A stretch of 64,000 nt of DNA from Marinomonas atlantica (GCF_001639725.1 NZ_LTAW01000004.1:310001-374000); one strand, 5' to 3'; positions 1 to 9,482 are shown, counted from the first letter of the stretch. Made by a program: numbers and translations. Notes: generated by a model not told the origin, from the letters alone.

Positions 1-300
1 GACACAATCGACAGCAGCATCGACTTGATTTAAACCACTAAAAATAATGACGCTGACATCTGGGTATTCTTCCGTTAGCCATTTTAATAATTCTTGTCCA
101 GAGATGACGGGCATGGTCAGATCTAAAAGCACTAAACCGATCGTTTGCTCGGACATCAAGCTTTGTACTTGCTGAGGCTCAGAACACGTTAGGATGTTAT
201 TTATCCCATAGCGCTCTAATGTCAGTGACATGCTGCGCAGGAATGAAGGTTCGTCGTCCACTAACAGGATTTTAAATTGTGGGTAGGCCAGCTGATTCAA
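1..300 (-). CDS. Response regulator, receiver domain (partial, continues off the left edge)
   Basis: Only the N-terminal ~100 residues lie in the window. They read as a CheY-like receiver: the acidic pair in LLVDDEP, the phospho-acceptor Asp in LVLLDLTMP and the Ser in IIFSG. No ATG is in frame; a TTG at 298-300 preceded by GAGGA at a good distance is the likely start. It begins 24 nt after the sensor kinase gene on the same strand, so the two form one operon. The divergent TRAP gene has a sigma-54 promoter, which suggests this is the N-terminus of an NtrC/DctD-type activator. That is inference, because the AAA+ and HTH domains would lie outside the window. Confidence 0.8.
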   Translation of the reverse strand, partial: MNQLAYPQFKILLVDDEPSFLRSMSLTLERYGINNILTCSEPQQVQSLMSEQTIGLVLLDLTMPVISGQELLKWLTEEYPDVSVIIFSGLNQVDAAVDCV

Positions 301-324
301 AGGTTAGTCCTCTTAAGTGAAACA

Positions 325-2007
325 TTAAGTTGCAACAGGGAAGCTTGCCACGGCAACAGTGCCTTCGCCAAAAGTCGATGAAAAAGACAATCGGCCTTTG
401 TGTGCTTTTACAATTCCTGCAGACACAGATAGTCCAAGTCCTGTTCCTCCATGGTCGCGTTTCGTGGTGTAGAATGGCTCAGTTAAGCGCGCTAGCTCGT
501 CTTGTTTTATTCCGCATCCCTCATCTTCGACAATAACATGTACCTCTTGTAGGTCGGTACTAAGGTTGGTGGAAATCGTTAACCTAGCGCTCGAACAGTC
601 AATGGCATCACATGCGTTTAAAACAAGGTTAATAATGACTTGCTCTATTCGTTGAGGGTTACCCATTATGCGCGGTTGGCGTTGATCTAGACGTACATTA
701 AAATGATCTGTAGCACTGCGAATGGATTTGTCGACCAAGCGAATACTAGTTTCTACGACCTGATTTAAATCTATTTCTTGGGATAAAGCGTCGGGTTGTT
801 CCCGAGCGAAGTCTTTTAAATCATTGACGATATTACGGATACGATCTGTACTGTGTTGCATCTCATCGAGTAAATAGGGAATCTCTTCTTTCAGACGATG
901 GTAAGGTAGCCCACCAAGCATGATGCCTTGATTTTCCTGATCGATCTCATCCAAATAAGGAAGTGCATCTTCCCATGCGCCGCGAAGAATAGGCAGGTTC
1001 AGCATCAGTAAACCTGTTGGGTTGTTGATCTCATGTGCTACCCCCGATACCAGTACGCCAAGTGAAGTCATTTTATCGGCTTGAATAAGTTGCTCCTGTT
1101 GTGCTTTGATTTGCAGGGAGCGGCGTTCAACTTCTTTGCGCAGCATGCGGTTCCAGATCATGATGCCACCCAAGATTAACAACAATGCCAAGATCGTATA
1201 AAACGCATATTGGCCGAGCTTTTTCCATGGCACTTTGGACTGTTCTAGAGTGCCAAACCATTTATCATAAATGGCTTGCTGTCGTCCCGTGTTTTTTAAA
1301 ATGGCCAAGCCTTCACTAAACAATGCGATCAAGTCTTCATGGGCAGGTAGAGCTCCGTAGCTTAAGCGTTGTCCGGCCACAGGTCGGGCGATTGGTTCTA
1401 AATTGCTGAGCCCCATTTCTTTGCTAAGGTATAAACTTGGGGAGTTAGCTGTTAACGCAAAGTCGTGTTTTCCAGAAGCTAATAAACGCAAGGCTGCAGA
1501 GTGGGTGGCAACCGGAATAATGATGGCATTTGGAACATTACGCTCTAGGTATTCATGCATGATGCTGGCATTTTGAACAATCACTTCGTAACCAGCAGCC
1601 TCTTTGATGTCGTTGACGTGAGGCCCATCTTTACGGGCAAATAAGGACTGGTTGACGATCGAGTGGGGTGAAGAAAAGATAATGGTTTGCGCGCGTTCGT
1701 CGGAATATGCAATGTTTTGTAGAGCATCAAAGGTGCCATCCAATAGCCCAGCGTAAGCACTTTGCCAGTCGGTCATGGTTAGCTCGATTTCAAAGCCCAT
1801 TACTTCAGCGATGGCGTAACTCAATTCAACGGTATAACCCGTAGGGATGCCGTCTTCATTGACAAACTCGTAAGGTGGGTAATTATAGTCTGCCGCAATG
1901 TGCACGACCCGTTTTTGCACGTCAAGCGCGGGCCTTTGTCGTGTTTCTGCCATAGTCAGTGGCGTAAAGATAAGGGCAATAAGAAGCCAAACAAGCGTGC
2001 GCATCAT
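325..2007 (-). CDS. Sensor histidine kinase with periplasmic SBP_bac_3 domain
   Basis: Membrane sensor kinase of 560 residues. Residues 1-20 are a signal peptide or first membrane segment. Residues ~33-253 form a periplasmic type-3 solute-binding domain (YPPYEF near the start). A transmembrane helix at ~268-287 is followed by a short coiled linker. The H-box HEINNP has its histidine near 325. HATPase boxes are N (NLVLNACDAI), G1 (DEGCGI) and G2 (GGTGLGL near 520-526). It has no PAS domain. It probably senses an amino-acid-like or organic-acid ligand directly and phosphorylates the receiver protein encoded 24 nt downstream. The divergent TAXI TRAP transporter is the natural target, as DctB/DctD controls dct genes; the ligand is unknown. 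Confidence 0.88.
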   Translation of the reverse strand: MMRTLVWLLIALIFTPLTMAETRQRPALDVQKRVVHIAADYNYPPYEFVNEDGIPTGYTVELSYAIAEVMGFEIELTMTDWQSAYAGLLDGTFDALQNIAYSDERAQTIIFSSPHSIVNQSLFARKDGPHVNDIKEAAGYEVIVQNASIMHEYLERNVPNAIIIPVATHSAALRLLASGKHDFALTANSPSLYLSKEMGLSNLEPIARPVAGQRLSYGALPAHEDLIALFSEGLAILKNTGRQQAIYDKWFGTLEQSKVPWKKLGQYAFYTILALLLILGGIMIWNRMLRKEVERRSLQIKAQQEQLIQADKMTSLGVLVSGVAHEINNPTGLLMLNLPILRGAWEDALPYLDEIDQENQGIMLGGLPYHRLKEEIPYLLDEMQHSTDRIRNIVNDLKDFAREQPDALSQEIDLNQVVETSIRLVDKSIRSATDHFNVRLDQRQPRIMGNPQRIEQVIINLVLNACDAIDCSSARLTISTNLSTDLQEVHVIVEDEGCGIKQDELARLTEPFYTTKRDHGGTGLGLSVSAGIVKAHKGRLSFSSTFGEGTVAVASFPVAT

Positions 2008-2099
2008 GTAATCAAACGGCCTACAAATATAAGTAAGGTAGCGAATCTTAACGACTCTGTTAAGGAATGAGAAGGCGTATAAAGCAGTTGGATTTTTTC

Positions 2100-2119
2100 C
2101 TTATAACAAAAGTTATAAG
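2100..2119. promoter_or_regulatory. Upstream inverted repeat, putative activator site 1
   Basis: Perfect inverted repeat CTTATAAC-AAAA-GTTATAAG. A second copy of the same core (TATAAC-N4-GTTATA) lies at 2203-2218. Both are upstream of the sigma-54 promoter, about 190 and 90 bp from its -24 element, the usual range for enhancer-binding protein sites. An extra half site, GGTTATAC, is at about 2129-2136. That the neighbouring response regulator binds here is inference. Confidence 0.65.
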
Positions 2120-2202
2120 TATAAAAAAGGTTATACGTTGGCCTCAAGGCACCGCATTACATGTGGCAGAGTATCAGATTCAGAGATTTGACTTGGTTGA
2201 AC

Positions 2203-2218
2203 TATAACCTTAGTTATA
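2203..2218. promoter_or_regulatory. Upstream inverted repeat, putative activator site 2
   Basis: Perfect inverted repeat TATAAC-CTTA-GTTATA sharing its arms with the repeat at 2100-2119. It is the promoter-proximal of the two copies, about 90 bp from the sigma-54 -24 box. Confidence 0.65.
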
Positions 2219-2296
2219 CAGTTTAGGGATTATGAAAAGCCTATTTTTTATTGTTTTAATTAATTAAATCAATGCTTTATGTTTTTTTTTTGGTTT

Positions 2297-2312
2297 TTGG
2301 CACTTTCTTTGC
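2297..2312 (+). promoter_or_regulatory. Sigma-54 (RpoN) promoter of the TAXI TRAP operon
   Basis: TTGGCAC-N5-TTGC matches the -24/-12 consensus, with GG and GC at the required spacing. Transcription would start near 2323, about 50 nt before the ATG of the binding-protein gene. It implies absolute dependence on an ATP-driven activator. Confidence 0.85.
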
Positions 2313-2372
2313 GATAGAGATACTCGTTTTGACAAATAAATAACAAAATAATGACACAACGAGGAATTTTCA

Positions 2373-3338
2373 ATGAAGAAGGTAATGCTTAAAACGGTTT
2401 TAGCTACTGCGTTTGCTGCTGCAACAACAGTATCTGTTGCAGATACTCAATTTGTATCAATCGGTACGGGTGGCGTGACAGGGGTTTACTATCCAGCGGG
2501 CGGCTCGATTTGCCGTATGATCAACAAAGATCGTAAAGAGCACGGCATTCGTTGTTCTGTTGAGTCAACAGGTGGCTCTGGTTACAACGTCAACAGCATT
2601 CGTGCTGGTGAGCTAGAGTTTGGTGTTGCTCAATCTGATGTGCAAGCTGCAGCGATTGCAGGTAAAGGCCAATTTGAAGGCAACCCTTTTCCAGAGTTAC
2701 GTTCAGTATTCTCTCTTCATCCAGAACCGATTCATTTAATGGCTCGTGCGGATTCGGGCATTCAGTCTTTTGATGACCTTGAAGGTAAGCGCGTTAACAT
2801 TGGTAACCCTGGTTCAGGCAACCGTTCAATGATGGAGTTGTTGATGTCCGAAAAAGGTTGGACGACCGATAACTTTGCGTTTGCAGCAGAGCTGAAATCA
2901 TCTGAAATGTCTCAAGCCCTGTGTGACGACAAGTTTGATGTCACCATCTTCGTTGCAGGTCTACCAAACGGTTCCGCTCAAGAAGCAACAACAACTTGTG
3001 ACGTGCGCATGATTCCTCTAACGGATGAGGCGTCGATAAGCATTCAGCAAAAACACGGTGAGTTCTCACAGGCTATCATTCCAGGTGGCATGTACAACGG
3101 TAATCCAAATGATGTGGCTACCTTCGGACCGAAAGCGACCATCGTGACGTCTGCAAATGTATCGGATAAAGTTGTATATCAAATGACTAAAGCCGTATTT
3201 GAAAACTTTGAGGCATTCAAGCGTCTTCATCCAGCATTTGCACCTCTGCAACCTGTGGAAATGGTGCACACTTCCTTGGTAGCACCTCTGCATCCTGGCG
3301 CAGAGAAATACTACCGTGAACAAGGCCTTTTGAAATAA
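2373..3338 (+). CDS. TAXI-family TRAP transporter solute-binding protein
   Basis: Periplasmic binding protein of 321 residues that delivers a solute, often glutamate or another carboxylate in this family, to the TRAP permease encoded next. A signal peptide ends near SVA-23. The mature N-terminus FVSIGTGG..GVYYPAGG is the family hallmark (TAXI stands for TRAP-associated extracytoplasmic immunogenic). AGGA lies 8 nt before the ATG. A hairpin terminator follows, then the fused permease gene, so binding protein is probably made in excess over permease by partial termination. Expression is predicted from the sigma-54 promoter at 2297. The substrate cannot be read from the sequence. Confidence 0.92.
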   Translation: MKKVMLKTVLATAFAAATTVSVADTQFVSIGTGGVTGVYYPAGGSICRMINKDRKEHGIRCSVESTGGSGYNVNSIRAGELEFGVAQSDVQAAAIAGKGQFEGNPFPELRSVFSLHPEPIHLMARADSGIQSFDDLEGKRVNIGNPGSGNRSMMELLMSEKGWTTDNFAFAAELKSSEMSQALCDDKFDVTIFVAGLPNGSAQEATTTCDVRMIPLTDEASISIQQKHGEFSQAIIPGGMYNGNPNDVATFGPKATIVTSANVSDKVVYQMTKAVFENFEAFKRLHPAFAPLQPVEMVHTSLVAPLHPGAEKYYREQGLLK

Positions 3339-3369
3339 GGCACAACACTTCTGTTGCATTGTTCGCCAA

Positions 3370-3395
3370 AGCGTCAGCCTTGCTGGCGCTTTTTT
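3370..3395 (+). terminator. Intercistronic attenuator/terminator between TRAP binding protein and permease
   Basis: Stem AGCGTCAGC/GCTGGCGCT with a 3-nt loop (one G-T pair), followed by a run of T. Its place between two co-oriented genes of one transporter suggests partial termination. Confidence 0.75.
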
Positions 3396-3425
3396 CTTCC
3401 CAATGTTCGAACTTAGGAATTTTCT

Positions 3426-6008
3426 ATGTCGACACAATCATCCAGTGGTGTAGATGCCAACAAACTAGATGAAATGGTAGCCGAAGCTGATACGGGCAAG
3501 CGCTCACCGACCGGTCGTTTTGCGTTGGGCTTGTTGTTCCTCGTACCGTTGTGCTGGTCTTTGTTTCAATTATGGATTGGCTCGCCTTTACCGTCTCAAT
3601 TTGGTGTTGGTTTTATTAATGACACTCAGTCACGCGCGCTGCACTTAGCGTTTGCCTTGAGTTTAGCCTTTATGGCATTTCCGGCTTTTAGCCGTAGTCC
3701 TACAAAGCATATCCCCATTATCGATTATGCATTGGCGCTCATTGCAGCCTTTTGTGCATCGTATTTGTTTTTGTTTAACGATGAGCTGGCCATGCGACCA
3801 GGCCTGCCTACCACTACGGATCTAGTGGTTGCTGGTATGGGCTTACTGTTGACGTTGGAGGCCGCGCGTCGTTCTCTTGGACCACCCCTGATGATAGTGG
3901 CCATTGTTTTTTTGGCTTATGTGTTTTTTGGTGATGCGTCCTGGTTACCAGAAATTTTAAGGTGGAAAGGTGCCTCATTTGAAAAAGCCATGACGCATAT
4001 GTGGCTGACGACAGAAGGCGTATTTGGTATTGCTTTAGGCGTTTCTTCGGGTTTTGTATTCTTATTCGTTTTATTCGGCGCTTTGCTGAACCAAGCTGGC
4101 GCGGGCAACTACTTTATTCAAGTGGCGTTTGCCTTATTAGGGCATATGCGTGGTGGTCCGGCCAAAGCGGCGGTCTTGTCGTCGGCAATGACAGGATTGA
4201 TTTCAGGTTCCTCGATTGCCAATGTGGTGACCACGGGTACTTTTACCATTCCGTTGATGAAGAAAGTAGGCTTTAGTCCAGAAAAGGCGGGTGCTGTTGA
4301 GGTGTCGTCTTCGGTAAACGGCGTCATCATGCCGCCAGTGATGGGCGCTGTAGCGTTCTTAATGGTGGAATACGTGGGCATTTCGTACATTGAAGTGGTC
4401 AAGCATGCATTTCTACCGGCCACTATTTCTTACATTGCGTTACTGTATATCGTCCATCTTGAGGCGTTAAAAGCTGATATGCGCGGTTTACCACGCGTAA
4501 CGCCAGCTCGCCCATGGAAAATTGCCGTTCTGCGCTCCGGCATTATTATATCGAGCATGATGATTCTGGCTGGCGCGTTGTACTACTTAGTGTTGGCGAT
4601 CAAGTTTGTTTTGGGAGATTGGTCCAATATCGGCTTACTGTTGCTTGTAGTCGTCGGCTATTTAGGGTTGCTCTTTGTTTCGTCTAAAAATAAAGATCTA
4701 GACATGGGGGATGCCAATGGCGAAATCGTTAAGTTGCCCGTGTTTGCAGACATTTATCGTACCGGCTTGTACTACTTAGTGCCATTGGTTGTACTGGTGT
4801 GGTTCTTGATGGTCGAGCGAAAGTCACCTGGTCTATCCGCCTTTTGGGCCAGTATTTTGATGGCATTTATTTTGTTAACCCAAAAGCCACTGAAAGCTTG
4901 GTTCCGGCAGCAGCAGGGTATTGGTCAGCAGTTTAAACAAGGTGCTTGGGATCTGATTGAAGGGTTGAACACAGGTGCGCGAAATATGATCGGCATCGGT
5001 GTAGCGACGGCAACGGCAGGCATTATTGTTGGCACGGTCACCTTAACCGGTGTGGGTCAGGTGATGGCCGAATTTGTTGAACTGCTGTCCGGTGGCGTGC
5101 TTATTATTATGCTCTTGATGGTGGCGTTGATATCGTTGATTTTGGGCATGGGTTTGCCTACCACAGCCAACTACATTGTGGTGTCGTCGCTGATGGCGAG
5201 CGTTGTAGTGGAGTTAGGCGCGCAATCGGGTCTTATTGTGCCGATGATTGCCATCCATATGTTCGTGTTTTATTTCGGTATTATGGCTGATGTGACGCCA
5301 CCGGTGGGCTTAGCATCGTTTGCGGCAGCCGCGGTTTCAGGCGGGGATCCAATTAAAACGGGCTTTACTGCGTTCTTTTACTCGATGCGTACGGCATTGT
5401 TACCCTTCCTTTTTATCTTCAATACGGACTTATTGTTGATTGACGTGACGTGGTATCAAGGGGTGATTGTCTTTATTGTTGCGCTGTCGGCTATGTTGAT
5501 CTTCGCGGCAGCGACGCAGGGTTACTTCTTTGTTCGAAGTAAGCGTTGGGAAAGCGCGGTGTTGCTCTTAGTCGCTTTTACATTGTTCCGTCCGGGGTTT
5601 TGGCTGGACCAAGTGATCGCGCCGTATGAGCATTACCAAGGTTCTGAGTTGATTCAATACATTGATGAGCACCCTACGCTAGAGAGTGTGCGGTTATCGG
5701 TAGAAGGTGAAAACTTAGACGGTCGTTGGATTGAAAAAACCGTCGATTTACCGTTGACAAAAATAGGCTCAGCAAGTGAACGTTTGTTTGATGGCGCAGG
5801 TCTTGAAGTGCGTAATGACGAGGGGCATGTGCTGATTGACAACCTTGTGTGGGGCGGGGTGGCAGAGCAAATGAAGCTGGATTTTGAATGGGAAATTTCG
5901 GGCTTTGATGTGGCCAATGATCGCCCTGCAAAAGAATGGTTTTTTATCCCAGCATTTCTGCTAGTGCTTTGGATTATTCGACGTCAGAAAAAGCGTTTAG
6001 TGAAATAA
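3426..6008 (+). CDS. Fused TRAP transporter permease (4TM-12TM) with C-terminal DUF3394-like domain
   Basis: Integral membrane permease of 860 residues. The small (DctQ-like) and large (DctM-like) subunits are fused, as usual for TAXI systems. Many hydrophobic helices are visible. Large-subunit signatures include the GLISGSSIANVVTTG segment and the LGMGLPTTANY segment. After the last helices of the DctM part, residues ~715-830 form a soluble region (ending near EISGF) followed by a final hydrophobic segment and a basic tail. This resembles the DUF3394 extension of some TRAP permeases; the GAGLEVRNDEG stretch has a PDZ-like look. The ATG has AGGA upstream. It uses the sodium or proton gradient to import the bound solute. 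Confidence 0.9.
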   Translation: MSTQSSSGVDANKLDEMVAEADTGKRSPTGRFALGLLFLVPLCWSLFQLWIGSPLPSQFGVGFINDTQSRALHLAFALSLAFMAFPAFSRSPTKHIPIIDYALALIAAFCASYLFLFNDELAMRPGLPTTTDLVVAGMGLLLTLEAARRSLGPPLMIVAIVFLAYVFFGDASWLPEILRWKGASFEKAMTHMWLTTEGVFGIALGVSSGFVFLFVLFGALLNQAGAGNYFIQVAFALLGHMRGGPAKAAVLSSAMTGLISGSSIANVVTTGTFTIPLMKKVGFSPEKAGAVEVSSSVNGVIMPPVMGAVAFLMVEYVGISYIEVVKHAFLPATISYIALLYIVHLEALKADMRGLPRVTPARPWKIAVLRSGIIISSMMILAGALYYLVLAIKFVLGDWSNIGLLLLVVVGYLGLLFVSSKNKDLDMGDANGEIVKLPVFADIYRTGLYYLVPLVVLVWFLMVERKSPGLSAFWASILMAFILLTQKPLKAWFRQQQGIGQQFKQGAWDLIEGLNTGARNMIGIGVATATAGIIVGTVTLTGVGQVMAEFVELLSGGVLIIMLLMVALISLILGMGLPTTANYIVVSSLMASVVVELGAQSGLIVPMIAIHMFVFYFGIMADVTPPVGLASFAAAAVSGGDPIKTGFTAFFYSMRTALLPFLFIFNTDLLLIDVTWYQGVIVFIVALSAMLIFAAATQGYFFVRSKRWESAVLLLVAFTLFRPGFWLDQVIAPYEHYQGSELIQYIDEHPTLESVRLSVEGENLDGRWIEKTVDLPLTKIGSASERLFDGAGLEVRNDEGHVLIDNLVWGGVAEQMKLDFEWEISGFDVANDRPAKEWFFIPAFLLVLWIIRRQKKRLVK

Positions 6009-6037
6009 TATCAGGCACTAGGTATTGTTTTGAATTG

Positions 6038-6063
6038 GCCGGAGCTATGCTTCGGCTTTTTTT
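6038..6063 (+). terminator. Rho-independent terminator of the TAXI TRAP operon
   Basis: Stem GCCGGAGC/GCTTCGGC with loop TAT and one G-T pair, followed by seven T. Confidence 0.85.
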
Positions 6064-6202
6064 ATGCTTTCAGAAATCTAATATGTCTCTATTATGAGGC
6101 AATAGGCTCCCTAATAGGTCGTGAAATTTGAATGAACTATGTTCTTTTGATACTGGATCAGATTTTTTGTTTCGGTCATGGTAGCGTTGTCTCTAACTTA
6201 TA

Positions 6203-7318
6203 TTGCTTATGGTTAGCTTAGCCCCAATGACTTTGATTATTTTAACTGCTTTTACTGCACTGATTTGTTTTGTGACTTTATTACCTATATGTCGAATCTC
6301 CCATTGGACTGTTCGTAGTTGTGATTTTCCTCGATTACAGTTTGCGGTCTTAGCGGCTGTGCTATTAATCACTCAATTCATAATGCTACCTTGGGAAGGG
6401 TTTTTTTCTTGGCTTCTAATTGTTTTAACAGCAGGCTGTCTAGCGATCCAACTTTGGTGGGTTTTGCCATATACGGCGTTATTTCCAAAAGAAGTGAAAA
6501 CTGCTCATGAGGTTTCATCGGAACGGTTGATTACACTGCTAACCGCTAATGTACTAACACCGAATCGTGAGGCTCATAAACTGGTCGAGTTGGTGCATTT
6601 ACATAAGCCGGATGTGCTGGTCACATTGGAATCCGACCAATGGTGGGAAGATCAGCTAAGCGACATCGAATCAAGTCTACCGTATACCGTAAAGTGTCCG
6701 CTTGATAACCTGTATGGCATGCATGTCTACTCTCGTTTTCCTTTGGGTGATACTACATTGAGTTTCTTGGTTGAAGACGATGTACCTTCGGTACATACAA
6801 CGATGACCATGGATGATGGCAGTATCATTCGAGTGCATTTTCTTCATCCTGCTCCACCAAGCCCAACAGAAAATGAAGAGTCTGGTGAGCGTGATGCTGA
6901 AATTTCTATTGTTGCACGCAGTGTCGCGGACTGCGATATGCCAGTGATTGTGACGGGTGACTTAAACGATGTCGCATGGTCCAGAACAACGCGATTATTT
7001 CGCAAAGTGAGTGGTTTGCTAGATCCAAGGGTTGGGCGCGGGATTTATTGTACTTTTCACGCCGATTATCCATTTTTACGTTGGCCGTTAGATCACGTGT
7101 TTCACAGTAAGCATTTCACCTTGAGTCATATCGAACGTATGCCTTCGATTGGTTCAGATCATTTTCCTTTGTTAACGTGCTTGGCGTTAACCCCCAGTGC
7201 AGGTGTTGATCAAGAGGCCGTGGCTGGAGATCATGAAGATGAGCAGTTAGCGAAAGACATCGCAAAGGATGAAAATGTTAGCAAGAGCGATGTGCCCGAG
7301 CCAGGTAAAAGCGTTTAA
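6203..7318 (+). CDS. Endonuclease/exonuclease/phosphatase (EEP) family membrane protein
   Basis: Protein of 371 residues. Two or three hydrophobic helices fill residues 1-75 and an EEP-fold domain follows at ~107-325. Visible motifs are TANV (metal/phosphate-binding Asn), VLVTLE (metal-binding Glu), VTGDLND (catalytic Asp/Asn) and GSDHFPL (catalytic His). The C-terminal 45 residues are acidic and low in complexity. The catalytic domain is expected outside the inner membrane, as in the YafD/EndA-like group. The start is uncertain: TTG at 6203, or ATG at 6209 or 6227; none has a strong RBS. It may form a unit with the flavin reductase-like gene 21 nt downstream. Substrate unknown (nucleic acid, phospholipid or inositol phosphate are all possible). 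Confidence 0.8.
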   Translation: MLMVSLAPMTLIILTAFTALICFVTLLPICRISHWTVRSCDFPRLQFAVLAAVLLITQFIMLPWEGFFSWLLIVLTAGCLAIQLWWVLPYTALFPKEVKTAHEVSSERLITLLTANVLTPNREAHKLVELVHLHKPDVLVTLESDQWWEDQLSDIESSLPYTVKCPLDNLYGMHVYSRFPLGDTTLSFLVEDDVPSVHTTMTMDDGSIIRVHFLHPAPPSPTENEESGERDAEISIVARSVADCDMPVIVTGDLNDVAWSRTTRLFRKVSGLLDPRVGRGIYCTFHADYPFLRWPLDHVFHSKHFTLSHIERMPSIGSDHFPLLTCLALTPSAGVDQEAVAGDHEDEQLAKDIAKDENVSKSDVPEPGKSV

Positions 7319-7339
7319 AGGATGACTAAGGAATAGTTT

Positions 7340-7942
7340 ATGAATATAGCAACAGAAGCCCTAGCAACACCTGATATGTACCGTTTGCTTGTGGGAGGTG
7401 TTACGCCGAGACCCATTGCGTGGATTAGCACAGTGTCAGAAGGTGGCGTTCATAACATTGCGCCGTATTCTTTTTTCAGTGTGGCCAGTGTGACGCCGCC
7501 AGTATTAAGTTATACCCAAGTTAACCCGCGTACAGGATCAGACAAGGACACGCTCAGAAATCTTTTACACAACCAAGAATGTGTCGTTCACATTGTCAGC
7601 AGTGCCTCTCTAGAGAAGATGAACCAGTCGTGCGCAGGCCTGCCTCCAGAGAAGAGTGAATTTGATTTTGCAGACATTGCATCGGTAGAAAGTAAAGTGG
7701 TAATGCCACTTTCAGTGGCCGATGCACCTGTTCGTTATGAGTGCCGTCTTCGTGAAGTGAAGCGTATTGGAGACCGGGCCGGCGCAGGCAGTATGGTGCT
7801 ACTGGATGTGGTTTCGGTCTTCGTGTCGGATGATCTTTACCAAGACGGAAATATTGATCAGCAGGCATTAGGCAGTGTTGGCAAGATGGGCGGCGATTTT
7901 TATAGTTTTACTAAAGAGTTGACTGCGTTAACACGTCCATAA
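7340..7942 (+). CDS. Flavin reductase-like, FMN-binding split-barrel protein
   Basis: Protein of 200 residues with the flavin-reductase-like fold. The N-terminal PRPIAWIST and NIAPYSFF segments are typical of the FMN-binding core, and the C-terminal VGKMGGDFYS segment of this subgroup. Such proteins bind FMN and either reduce it for a partner monooxygenase or act as small oxidoreductases. AAGGA precedes the ATG. The neighbour upstream on the same strand is the EEP protein; no partner oxygenase is nearby. Confidence 0.85.
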   Translation: MNIATEALATPDMYRLLVGGVTPRPIAWISTVSEGGVHNIAPYSFFSVASVTPPVLSYTQVNPRTGSDKDTLRNLLHNQECVVHIVSSASLEKMNQSCAGLPPEKSEFDFADIASVESKVVMPLSVADAPVRYECRLREVKRIGDRAGAGSMVLLDVVSVFVSDDLYQDGNIDQQALGSVGKMGGDFYSFTKELTALTRP

Positions 7943-8034
7943 CGATGATCGGCCGTATTTTTTACTACATAGATAACCGTTCAAGATACAGTTATCATCT
8001 ATACACTGTGGTAATTATTTTATAGAGGCTTTTC

Positions 8035-9351
8035 ATGTCTGGCGATGAGTCGTTAAATGCCAATCCATCTTACGAGCATCTAGTTCATATCAAAGATCAC
8101 TCAGAAGTGGCTTTATATGAGCTTATTCCTGATGTTGTGTGGTTCTTTGATTTGGATAAGCATGGCTGGTGGTGGGGTAACTCTGCCGCGGTAAAGTTTT
8201 GGGGCTTAAGCCATGTGGATGAGCTGATTAATAAAGACTTGTCTGGTGATACTCAAGGCGCAAAAGACCGTACTGCTCAAACTTTTGAGCTAGCGGTACA
8301 AAATGGCCTCACCATTGATCCATGGACGACGTATCCAAACGGCAAGCCTAAAACTCTTTATATGCGCCACCGGGCGGTCTTGCTTGGGCCAGAGAAGCAT
8401 CGTGGCATCATTGCGTTTATTAACGAAGAGGTAAACCTCGGGGAAACACCAGAAAACCTATTGCTAGTAGAAGCCATGCGTTACACCAATGTGGCGGTCA
8501 CCAGTTTTGATTTTGACGGTGCGCCGGTTGTTGAAAATCCAGAAGCCACTGAAGCCTATAAGCACATCTCACGTACCGATTTACCTACTGTCCAGTCTTT
8601 TTTCAGTGCTCGATTTGTTAACCCAGCGGAAGGTGAAGCGATATTAGCGCAAGCAATAGAGTGTAAAGGAGGGGAGTGGACATGTCAGGTTAAGACTTCT
8701 CATGGAGAACGTATTCACAACCTAGATATTCGTATGACTCGACACCCATTGTCGGGCGACTTTTTATTATTGATGTCTGAATACGATGTCACACCTTTGC
8801 ATGAGGCGTTAGAGGTGGCACAAAACGCACAGGAGGAACTGCGTAAATTAGCCCATTACGATGCCGTAACTGGCATTCCTTCCTTGCGTTATTTGATGGA
8901 TCAAGAACAGAGCTTGATGGCCTATTCATCGAAGCAGCAGTTAAGCTTGGCGATTTTATATATTGATTTAGACGGCTTTAAAGACGTAAACGATAACTGC
9001 GGTCATGAGACAGGTAACCGAGTACTGACGCAAATAGCACAGCGACTCAGTCAGGCTTCTGAAGGGGTGGGTCAAGCAGTCCGCTTGGGTGGTGATGAAT
9101 TCTTAATATGGTTATCTGATAGCAAAGATCGCGCTGTCGCTACCGATATAGCAGAAAAACTATTAGGCTTGATTCATCAGCCTATTGAAGTATCTAAGTG
9201 TTGTCAGATTACCGTGAGTGCCAGTATTGGTGTTGCTTTTCATCATTCAGAACAGCAGTCTTTAGACGATATTATTCAAGCCGCTGACCATGCAATGTAT
9301 ACGATCAAGCACGCTGGTAAGTGCGGAGTACAGGTCGCAACCGAAAGGTAA
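8035..9351 (+). CDS. PAS-domain diguanylate cyclase
   Basis: Cytoplasmic protein of 438 residues that should make c-di-GMP. The N-terminal ~260 residues read as PAS-like sensor modules (an IPDVVWFFDLD segment near residue 30 and a second PAS-like unit at ~145-260). A helical linker leads to a GGDEF domain from about residue 272. The catalytic motif GGDEF is intact near residue 352. The RxxD inhibitory site expected five residues before it is absent, so product inhibition may be weak. No membrane segment or EAL domain. It is followed at 131 nt by another diguanylate cyclase with its own RBS. Confidence 0.9.
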   Translation: MSGDESLNANPSYEHLVHIKDHSEVALYELIPDVVWFFDLDKHGWWWGNSAAVKFWGLSHVDELINKDLSGDTQGAKDRTAQTFELAVQNGLTIDPWTTYPNGKPKTLYMRHRAVLLGPEKHRGIIAFINEEVNLGETPENLLLVEAMRYTNVAVTSFDFDGAPVVENPEATEAYKHISRTDLPTVQSFFSARFVNPAEGEAILAQAIECKGGEWTCQVKTSHGERIHNLDIRMTRHPLSGDFLLLMSEYDVTPLHEALEVAQNAQEELRKLAHYDAVTGIPSLRYLMDQEQSLMAYSSKQQLSLAILYIDLDGFKDVNDNCGHETGNRVLTQIAQRLSQASEGVGQAVRLGGDEFLIWLSDSKDRAVATDIAEKLLGLIHQPIEVSKCCQITVSASIGVAFHHSEQQSLDDIIQAADHAMYTIKHAGKCGVQVATER

Positions 9352-9482
9352 TCGTTTAAGTACGCTGAGTCGCAGCACATAATGTTACTGAAAATTGTAG
9401 GATGTTAAAAAAAAATTACGTTTTTTCTGCGACAACTCCCTTATGCTATAAGTGATCGATACGAACAAAAGGTGGTTTAAAC

